Source of the DNA: Novosphingobium sp. UBA6272
GTDB lineage: Bacteria > Pseudomonadota > Alphaproteobacteria > Sphingomonadales > Sphingomonadaceae
DNA length: 28,340 nt
Reading direction: 5' to 3'
Assembly: GCF_002440635.1 (NCBI RefSeq)
Contig: NZ_DJUW01000029.1
Location: 1-28,340 of the forward strand
Of this stretch, positions 1-5,959 are shown in pieces. Positions within the stretch are counted from its first letter, which is position 1. Every line of letters starts with the position of its first letter. Made by a program: the position numbers and the translations under genes. A model generated the notes under the pieces. The model was given only the letters and a program-made list of their open reading frames with translations, searched no databases and had not been told where the DNA came from.

Positions 1-5
1 TTTAA

Positions 6-1781
6 TGGGTCCTGAGCCTAGTTGCCCTGCGGGCTGCTGGTGCAGGGGGCAATCCGATCGCCAACGCAATCCTCAATTCAGGTGTGTTTCGCGGTAACCA
101 GATCTGCTCATCGCAATTCGATCCGCTGCACGCTGGATACCTGGCAGGACGAATTTCCCAGTGCGGCGACAATACCAATGAGAATGACTACTCAGGAGGC
201 CACAATGAACAATGGTCTGTGGAAGCACGCATTGCGTCTGACTTCGACGGGCCGTTCAACTTCCTGCTGGGCGGTCTCTATCTCAATGCCAAGGGGCGAG
301 ACATCGACTATGCAGTGCTGGCTTCGGGGTTCGACTACATGTCGGCGTTCCTCGGCACAGTAACCGCTTTTGGCGCGGGCTCGCCCTCGTTGAATTTCGG
401 CATGGGGCCTCCGTTTTTTCACAGCGACACCGATCGCTCAGAGCTGAAGACCTACGGTTTCTTCGGTGAAGTCTATTTCAAGTTTTCCGACAACCTTAAG
501 CTCACTGGCGGCCTGCGATATTCGAACGACAAGAAATACATCAGGGCGCGTCAGCCATTCCTGAATGTCTTGGTTCCGTTCGGGACCAGCGATGTGAATG
601 CTCTGCTCCTAAATTTTGACGGTGATAGTTCCCCGCCTGGGCAGCAGACTTTCGCCGAACAAAGGGGAACCTTTGACGCGGTCACGGGCCGTGTGGTTCT
701 CGACTGGAAGCCCGAGCTGAGTTTTACGCGAGATACGCTGGTCTATGCCAGCTACACCCGCGGCAACAAGCCGGGAGGCTTCAATCCGCCTTATGATCCC
801 AACTTGTTCCCGCCGATCCCGCTCACCTTCAAGGGCGAAACAATCGATGCATTCGAAATCGGCACGAAGAACACTTTTCTGGGCGGCGAGCTTCAGCTGA
901 ACGCGACGGCATTTTACTATAAGTACAAGGACTTCCAGGTCAGTCGAATCATCAACCGGACATCTTTCAACGACAACACGAATGCGAAGATCTACGGGGT
1001 GGAAGTCGAGGCGATTGTTAAGCCATCTCGAAATTTCACCGTCAACGCAAGCATGTCCTATCTCAGCACGGAAATTTCGGACTTCAGCACAGTTGACACT
1101 CGCAACCCGTCAAATGGGCGGTCCGACGTAGTTATCATCAAGGATTTGCAGAGCGCCGCAAACTGCGTTGTTGCGCCAAGCGTCGAAGGTAGTGTGCCGA
1201 TTGCCAACACGCTTGCGCTGGTCAACGGATTCAATGCAGCGGCAGGCGGGGGTCTGATCCGTCCGGCGGTTCAGGTTCCTGGGACGAACTCCTATGGCGC
1301 CTTCTCACTTTGCGGCGCGCTGGGATCGTTCCTGCGTGCCAACACGCCTGCTGGCACGTATCTCTTCGATGCCGGTGCGGGCGGGGGTTTCTTCCTCCCT
1401 GGCGGCGTGGAACGGAACCTTAAAGGCAACGAGCTTGCAAATTCGCCCAATTGGAAATTCTCGGTCGGTGCACAGTATGACGCCGAGCTTGCGGGGGGAT
1501 GGACCATTTCACCCCGAGTAGACGTGCATTTCACAGGAGAATCCTGGGGCAGCAATTTCAACACGATCCGCGACAAGATTTCGGCTTACGAAATCGTCAA
1601 TGCTCAGGTGACGCTGACCGCTCCCGAAGATCGCTTTTTCGCGCGGGCATTTGTGTCGAACGTGTTCAATTCGCAGGCGATTACTGGCAAATATGTCACC
1701 GATCCTTCATCCGGCCTGTTCACCAATATTTATACGCTCGACCCAAGAACTTACGGAATTTCTGCAGGATTTAAGTTCTGA
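6..1781 (+). CDS. TonB-dependent receptor, C-terminal beta-barrel part (5' truncated or broken)
   Basis: The reading frame is open from base 6 to the stop at 1779-1781 and encodes about 590 residues of an outer-membrane TonB-dependent receptor barrel. Barrel features are the alternating strands, YASYTRGNKPGGFN near 745-785, a FEIGTKNTFLGGELQLNATAF-like segment near 850-910 and the aromatic C-terminus YGISAGFKF typical of outer-membrane insertion. The signal peptide, TonB box and plug domain are missing; complete family members are roughly 750-950 residues. An in-frame TAA sits at 3-5, immediately before the open frame. Receptor-like sequence begins within the first few codons, so either the gene is frameshifted/broken here or the upstream part reads in another frame beyond the window. 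The first usable start would be GTG 84, which cannot give a functional receptor. Receptor identity is sure; intactness is doubtful. Confidence 0.85.
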   Translation, partial: WVLSLVALRAAGAGGNPIANAILNSGVFRGNQICSSQFDPLHAGYLAGRISQCGDNTNENDYSGGHNEQWSVEARIASDFDGPFNFLLGGLYLNAKGRDIDYAVLASGFDYMSAFLGTVTAFGAGSPSLNFGMGPPFFHSDTDRSELKTYGFFGEVYFKFSDNLKLTGGLRYSNDKKYIRARQPFLNVLVPFGTSDVNALLLNFDGDSSPPGQQTFAEQRGTFDAVTGRVVLDWKPELSFTRDTLVYASYTRGNKPGGFNPPYDPNLFPPIPLTFKGETIDAFEIGTKNTFLGGELQLNATAFYYKYKDFQVSRIINRTSFNDNTNAKIYGVEVEAIVKPSRNFTVNASMSYLSTEISDFSTVDTRNPSNGRSDVVIIKDLQSAANCVVAPSVEGSVPIANTLALVNGFNAAAGGGLIRPAVQVPGTNSYGAFSLCGALGSFLRANTPAGTYLFDAGAGGGFFLPGGVERNLKGNELANSPNWKFSVGAQYDAELAGGWTISPRVDVHFTGESWGSNFNTIRDKISAYEIVNAQVTLTAPEDRFFARAFVSNVFNSQAITGKYVTDPSSGLFTNIYTLDPRTYGISAGFKF

Positions 1782-1897
1782 TTCATATTACGGGTAATGT
1801 AAATAAATTACAGGACAATTTCTGTTCTAATAATAAACTACAATATTGATTAAAATATCTAATCTGAGAGTCATCTAGACTGCTCAAATATTGACTA

Positions 1898-2026
1898 TTG
1901 ACAAAAAGTAGCGAAGAGTTGAAATTTAGTTCTTTATTTTATGTTTGTTTTGTGGAAAGAGGTAATCGGGCCTCATCAGCCCACTCTCAAAAACTTGGGT
2001 CGTGCGCGAGCACGGCCCTTTTTTTT
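1898..2026 (+). ncRNA. Possible small RNA ending at the 1997-2026 terminator
   Basis: A TTGACA box (1898-1903) with a weak -10 around 1920-1926 precedes a stretch with no long ORF that ends in a strong terminator. Within the transcript, GGGC (1968-1971) and GCCC (1979-1982) could form a small additional hairpin. No known RNA family is recognised. The main alternative is that the terminator simply ends the receptor mRNA. Confidence 0.2.
1997..2026 (+). terminator. Rho-independent terminator
   Basis: GGGTCGTGC (1997-2005), loop GCGA, GCACGGCCC (2010-2018) form a 9-bp stem with one G-T wobble, followed directly by eight T residues (2019-2026). This is a textbook intrinsic terminator for plus-strand transcription. 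It lies 216 bases after the receptor stop, so it may end the receptor mRNA or a separate small RNA starting near 1930. Confidence 0.85.
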
Positions 2027-2060
2027 CGATCGGGGAATTTTCCATACGTCAGTTGCGCTA

Positions 2061-2248
2061 GAGCAGTTTCCACACGAAATGGATCGATGGAGATTCCCTT
2101 TGCGGCTTCGATGTGATTCAGACTTCCTGTTGGTGGCAGGAAGCCAGCATGGATGGCGCGAACTCTTTCACAGGACCTTCGGGACAGGGTAGCTGCCGCA
2201 ATTGACGGCGGCTTGAGCTGTCACGCGGCAGCTCGCGTTGGGGCGTAA
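2061..2248 (+). mobile_element. 5' relic of a second IS630-family element
   Basis: From base 2061 the sequence parallels the transposase-start end of the intact IS630 element located at 4341 downwards. It has the terminal repeat (GAGC..TTTCCACA after CTA), then a similar leader (GGCAGGA and GCCAGCAT blocks), then the beginning of a transposase. Similarity stops near 2240, where the sequence joins the IS66 remnant. Only the terminal repeat and about 30 codons survive. It was detected by comparing the two leaders within this window. Confidence 0.8.
2153..2248 (+). pseudogene. IS630-family transposase N-terminal fragment
   Basis: ATG 2153 opens a 31-codon frame reading MARTLSQDLRDRVAAAIDGG and then an SCHAAAR segment before TAA 2246-2248. 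This closely matches the start of the intact IS630 transposase in the window (MARALSQDLRDRVVAAVEGG, then SCRAVAARFG). The helix-turn-helix is cut short and the catalytic DDE domain is absent. The join to the IS66 tnpC 3' end lies at about 2240-2275. Confidence 0.8.
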
Positions 2249-3289
2249 CCGGTGTTCACAGGCCACTGCGGTCCAACGCATAAGTTCGTCGACGCGGTTG
2301 GCGGGGTGACCGTTGGCGAGCGCGGTGAGTGTTGTGGTCAGCCAGGTGTGTGGGTTGATGCCGGTGATCTTGCAGTTCTCGAGCGTGGCGATGACCACCC
2401 AGTTATCGCCGCCCACGTCGGAGCCGGCGAACAGCGCATTTTTGCGATTCAATGCAAGCGGCCGGATCGATCGCTCGACGGTGTTGGAGTCGAGTTCGAC
2501 GCGGCCATCGTCGAGGAACACGGTTAGGCCATCCCAACGGCTCAGCGCGTAGCGGATCGCCTCGGCGAGCTTGCTCTTGGCGCTGACCTGGCGAAGCCGG
2601 GCATCTAGATAAAGGCGCAGGTCGTAGATGACGATGCGTGAGCGTTCGACGCGCAGGGCCCGGCGCTGCTCGGCCATGGAGCCGCGCACCTCGTCCTCGA
2701 TGGCGTAGAACATGGCGATGCGGCGCAGGACCTCGGTGGCGACGGGCGACTTGTCCGCCAGCTCGAAAAACTTCCGGCGCACTTGCGACCAACAAAATGC
2801 GAGTTGGATTTGCTGCCGACGCTTTGCCAGCGCAGCGTAGCCGCCATAGCCGTCAACTTGCAGGATGCCGGCGAAGTCGCCCGGATGCGCTTCAGCGCGT
2901 TCCGATTTACGGTCGGCGGCGTAGACATAGGCAACCATCGGCGGATCATTGCCACCCCAGGGCCGGTCATCGCGGGCATAGGCCCACAGCTGGCCAGTCT
3001 TGGTCCGGCCCGCGCCCTGATCAAGTACTGGCGCGGTGGTCTCGTCGGCAAACAGCCGTTCGGATCGTCGCAATCGCTCGAGAATGTGGTCGCGCAACGG
3101 ACGAAGGTACCAGCGGCCCGGCCGACCCAATCCGCCAGCGTCGATCGATCAAGCTGGATACCCTGCCGAGCATAGATCTGCGCCTGACGGTACAATGGCA
3201 GGTGATCGGCATACTTAGCGACCAGCACCTGCGCGATCAGCGTTTCGGTGGGAATGCCGCCTTCGACGATCCGCGCTGGTGCCGGGGCC
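2249..3289 (-). pseudogene. tnpC: IS66-family transposase TnpC, 5'-truncated and frameshifted
   Basis: The minus strand from 3289 reads APAR, then EGGIPTETLIAQVLVAKYAD and a DHLPLYRQAQIYARQGI segment, all typical of the middle of IS66 TnpC. A one-base deletion near 3112, at the VGRAA/WYLRP junction, shifts the frame. The second frame then carries the DDE catalytic core: DETTAPVLD, VDGYGGYAAL and DSNTVERSIRPLAL, followed by the LFAGSDVGGDNW motif. Its open frame runs on through the lost natural stop into antisense of the IS630 relic, ending at 2168. The first roughly 200 residues of TnpC are missing, because the gene stops at the IS630 insertion boundary (3290). It is non-functional. Confidence 0.9.
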
Positions 3290-3304
3290 TAGAGCGTTTT
3301 CCGA

Positions 3305-4254
3305 TCATGCTGGATCATACCCGCATGAGCTGAAGTAGTTGGCGCATTCGTCGGGTTGGAAGATGTCGACAAGCTTGCCGATCAGGTCCCACAGGCCACT
3401 TACGGTTCGCTCGCCTTCTTTGCGCAGCATTGCCTTCAGCCGGGAGAATGCCTTCTCGATGGGATTGAAGTCTGGGCTATAGGGGGGAAGGAAGCGCAGG
3501 GTTGCGCCTGCTGTCTCGATGGCTTCTTGCGCCGATGCTCGCTTGTGGCTCGACAGGTTGTCCATGATGACGATGTCTCCCGGTCGCAGTTCCGGCACGA
3601 GCACTTGAGTCACGTAGGCTTCGAACCAGTCTCCGTTGATCGGGCAATCAAGCACCATTGGTGCCACCATGCCGTTCATACGCAGGCCGGCGACGAACGT
3701 GGTCGTTTTGCGATGACCATGCGGGAAGCCCATCCGCAGTCGCTCACGCTTGGCGCAGCGGCCGTGGCTTCGGGTCATGTTGGTGGCGGTCCATGTCTCG
3801 TCGATGAACACGAGGCGCTCCGGCTCCAGATCGATTTCGCCGTTGAACCAGCGCCGGCGCTGGCTCAGGACGTCGGGGCGGTCTTGCTCGATCGCGTGGC
3901 CGGTCTTTTTTTCCTCGTAATTCCGCGACGATCGAAGAACCGCCACAGCGTACCAATGCCGACCAGGACTCCCTGGGCGGCAAGTCCGGAACGGAGCTCG
4001 GCAAGGGTAATGCCGCCATTGTCGTCGAGCATCGTCATTATCAGCCCAGCGTGAGCATCGGTCTTGGAGGAACGCTGGTCACCACCCGGCTTGCCAGCAA
4101 CTGCCCGACCATGCGCAAGCCCCATCTGACGCCAGCGGACCGCCGTAGCCACGCCGATACCGAAACGCGCTGCGACGGCTCGGCAACTCATGCCGCCCTC
4201 CACCGCAGCAACCACTCGATCCCGCAAATCCTGAGATAACGCTCTGGCCATCAA
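3305..4254 (-). CDS. IS630-family transposase (two ORFs joined by probable -1 frameshift)
   Basis: ORF1 (4254 to 3865) starts MMARALSQDLRDRVV and carries the helix-turn-helix DNA-binding region. ORF2 (open to stop 3305) carries the DDE catalytic domain: FIDETW, VIMDNLSSHK and the final Glu in PYSPDFNPIEKAF. The frames overlap at a run of seven A on the coding strand (3906-3912). A -1 slip there gives GITRKKKTGHAIEQDRPDV, the contiguous family sequence, for a product of about 316 residues, the usual IS630 length. It could instead be a disabling frameshift, but the A7 run at exactly the right place argues for programmed slippage as known in several IS families. Confidence 0.88.
3906..3912 (-). 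promoter_or_regulatory. Slippery A7 site for -1 frameshifting in the IS630 transposase
   Basis: On the coding strand AGG AAA AAA AGA (zero frame) can slip to AGG AAA AAA AAG ACC, joining ORF1 (Arg-Lys-Lys) to ORF2 (Lys-Thr-Gly-His). Slippage on A-runs is a known way of limiting transposase output. Efficiency cannot be judged from sequence. Confidence 0.6.
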
Positions 4255-4343
4255 TGCTGGCCTCCTGCCCAGCAGGCAGGATGAATCAGATTTTCAGCCG
4301 AACAGGAATCCCCGTCGATTCAGCAGCTGTGGAAAACGCTCTA

Positions 4344-4428
4344 GCGCCGCCAATGCGTCGGGCCCTTTGCGGAAATCCACCGGTCGCGTTGGCACCATCA
4401 CGCGCGCGCCAGGGCCGGGTCCGATCAT
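4344..4428 (-). pseudogene. tnpB: IS66 TnpB N-terminal fragment
   Basis: ATG 4428 (overlapping the tnpA stop, ATGA) opens MIGPGPGARVMVPTRPVDFR followed by KGPDALAAL, the typical IS66 Orf2/TnpB start with its D-x-R-K-G core. The gene is cut after about 28 codons by the IS630 boundary at 4341-4343; a complete TnpB has about 115 residues. The rest of tnpB is not found on the other side of the IS630 element. Confidence 0.8.
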
Positions 4429-4876
4429 CGGGTGGCCTTGAGTGCTTCTATCACCGCGGTAATCACGCTGGCATTGGCACCGCGCGCAATCTTTACCGCT
4501 ACGCAGTCAATCTCCAGTTCCACCGCAGCCGTTGAAGCACGCCGCCTGTGCCGGGCTCGACGCGCAGATGCCGGATCCGGCAGTGGGCTCAACTCGACCA
4601 CTGCGGGCACGAACGCCGTGGTAGCCGGTTCTGCCGGCAAAGGTGCCGGTCCTTGACCGCCAGTTACTTGTGCAAATCCTTCCGCCAAGCATAGACCTAC
4701 GAAGGGTCAAGACCATGGCGACGGGCAACGGCGCCGACACCTCTGTTGCCCGCATAGCACTCCGCCACAATCGATGCCTTGACCTCCGGTGGCCAATCGC
4801 GCCGTTTGCCCGCACCGGTGAATATCTCGAACCGCTGCGCGCCCTTGCTCACAGGATCATCACACGGGATTATCAT
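4425..4876 (-). pseudogene. tnpA: IS66 TnpA (Orf1), disrupted by nonsense codon and frameshift
   Basis: ATG 4876 starts MIIPCDDPVSKGAQRFEIFT, then a GAGKRRDWPPEVKASIVAEC segment and an ARRHGLDPS segment, a TnpA helix-turn-helix. It is interrupted by TAG where a Gln codon is expected (DPS-stop-VYAWRK), then by TAA after DLHK. The C-terminal half continues in another frame to the stop at 4425 with the family ending VELEIDCVAVKIARGANASV followed by ITAVIEALKATR. It is a decayed gene. Confidence 0.8.
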
Positions 4877-4884
4877 AGGAGTAG

Positions 4885-5019
4885 CGCCTCAGCCCAAATC
4901 AGGCCCGCAAGCTCAACGTTGGACATTACCCGCGCAAGGTGGGGGCCGAACAGCGGTTACGGATCGAAGATGGCAACGGCCAATTGTTGGCGAGTGGCCG
5001 GGGTGTCTATGTCGGCTAG
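4885..5019 (+). pseudogene. 3' remnant of a PaaI-type (hotdog) thioesterase gene
   Basis: The plus-strand frame ending at TAG 5017-5019 reads about 45 codons and finishes RIEDGNGQLLASGRGVYVG. This matches the C-terminal strand of PaaI-family acyl-CoA thioesterases and closely resembles the end of the intact thioesterase at 22358-22750 (RIHDEAGTLVASGRGAYNM). No start or N-terminal half is present; the IS66 tnpA remnant begins only about 10 bases upstream. The IS66 insertion, or a later deletion, probably removed the rest. It is too short to be functional. Confidence 0.6.
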
Positions 5020-5094
5020 GTTCTAAAGCTGGCGTTTGCATGGCGCAAACGGCATGATTAAACTGGCTGGCTAGATAGCAAAAGGAAAGACGAG

Positions 5095-5868
5095 ATGCGC
5101 CATGATAAAGGAGCACATGAGCCCAAACCGGCAGCAACGATCATGTTGCTGCGCGATGATCCCGAATTCCAGGTGCTGATGGTTAGACGCCACCAGCAAG
5201 TCGATTTTGCCTCCGGTGCGCTCGTTTTTCCCGGCGGAAAGTTACATCGAGGCGATTCGAACCCGGCCTGGGTGGAGCATTGCGCTGGATGGGATCAGTT
5301 TGACGTTGTTCAGCGTTCCCTTCGCATAGCTGCAATCCGTGAGGTCTTCGAAGAGGCCGGCATTCTGCTGGCGCGCTATCCTGGCAGCGACCTGTTCGAG
5401 GCCGCTTCTGATCCAGATGTGCGTGCCTCCGTCGAACGTGGCGAAATTGCCTTCATCGACGTGGTGCGTGAATTGGGTGTGCTTTTGCGGCTTGATGCGC
5501 TCAGCATTTTTGCCCGTTGGATCACGCCGCTGATCATGCCAAAGCGGTTCGACACCTTTTTCTATGTGGTCCACGCCCCCGCCAACCAGGTCGCTGCCTG
5601 CGATGGGCACGAGACCGTCGATGCCGAATGGATCTCACCAAGCGATGTCTTGCGCCTGGCCAAATGCGGCGAGCGCACGGTTATCTTCCCGACTCGGATG
5701 AACGTGCAACTGCTGGCCGAAGCCAATGATGCGGCGGATTGTATCAAGCGCGCGGAGGAGCGAACCTTGGTTACCGTTATCCCCGCGCTGGAAGAACGCG
5801 ATGGCAAACGTCTCCTCGTGATTCCCGATAATGCCGGTTATGGTTCCGTAGTCGAAGTTGTCGGATAG
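5095..5868 (+). CDS. NUDIX hydrolase (NUDT19/CoA-pyrophosphatase-like)
   Basis: The product is a 257-residue soluble hydrolase. The NUDIX signature is split: FPGGK at residues 45-49 and REVFEEAGI at 82-90, with a roughly 30-residue insertion between, as in NUDT7/NUDT19-like proteins. Glu86 and Glu87 of REVFEE are the expected metal ligands. Family members cleave nucleoside-diphosphate-linked compounds, and the split-box subgroup often acts on CoA or acyl-CoA, which would suit a CoA-ester catabolic region (inference). ATG 5095 has AAAGGAAAG about 8 bases upstream. It stands alone on this strand and converges with the receptor gene at 5960; the PaaI remnant just upstream suggests a former two-gene unit. 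Confidence 0.88.
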   Translation: MRHDKGAHEPKPAATIMLLRDDPEFQVLMVRRHQQVDFASGALVFPGGKLHRGDSNPAWVEHCAGWDQFDVVQRSLRIAAIREVFEEAGILLARYPGSDLFEAASDPDVRASVERGEIAFIDVVRELGVLLRLDALSIFARWITPLIMPKRFDTFFYVVHAPANQVAACDGHETVDAEWISPSDVLRLAKCGERTVIFPTRMNVQLLAEANDAADCIKRAEERTLVTVIPALEERDGKRLLVIPDNAGYGSVVEVVG

Positions 5869-5914
5869 CTATTACTAATCAGGGTTGAAAAACTAATAAC
5901 GCCAAGTCAAGGCA

Positions 5915-5946
5915 GCCTCCGGGACACAATGAAGCATCCCGGAAGC
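5915..5946. terminator. Hairpin between convergent genes
   Basis: GCCTCCGGGA (5915-5924) and TCCCGGAAGC (5937-5946) pair over 10 positions with one mismatch and a 12-base loop. They lie between the convergent NUDIX and receptor stops. No immediate T-run follows on either strand (the minus strand has a GTTTTT about 25 bases on), so it is a candidate bidirectional terminator or mRNA-stabilising hairpin only. Confidence 0.4.
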
Positions 5947-5959
5947 TGATGATGACTAA

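Larger units (their letters stand above)
1782..2060. other. AT-rich intergenic stretch
   Basis: No gene is recognised here. Bases 1782-1960 are strikingly AT-rich compared with the GC-rich surroundings and lie between the receptor stop and the IS relics. A TTGACA hexamer at 1898-1903 is followed 16 bases later by TGAAAT (a weak -10). About 70 bases further on there is a strong intrinsic terminator (1997-2026). Together these could delimit a short non-coding transcript of about 95 nt. The base composition suggests foreign or decayed DNA. Confidence 0.5.
3292..4341 (-). mobile_element. Complete IS630-family insertion sequence
   Basis: The element is 1050 bases long. Its ends are inverted repeats that begin identically (GAGCGTTTTCC at 3292-3302; complement at 4331-4341) and share a further TGCTG(G/A)ATC block inside. 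Both flanks are TA (3290-3291 and 4342-4343), the IS630/Tc1-mariner target site. It contains one transposase split over two overlapping frames and looks potentially active. It sits inside IS66 remnants, but the IS66 pieces on its two sides do not join. Confidence 0.93.

Noticed and set aside
2638..4054. Long plus-strand frames (2638-3333 and 3356-4054)
   Set aside because: They are antisense shadows of the IS66 and IS630 transposases, whose motifs are clear on the minus strand; the plus-strand translations show no family.
2180..4900. Exact outer ends of the IS66 element
   Set aside because: No matching inverted repeats were found at the two sides; both ends seem deleted or overwritten, so no boundaries are claimed.
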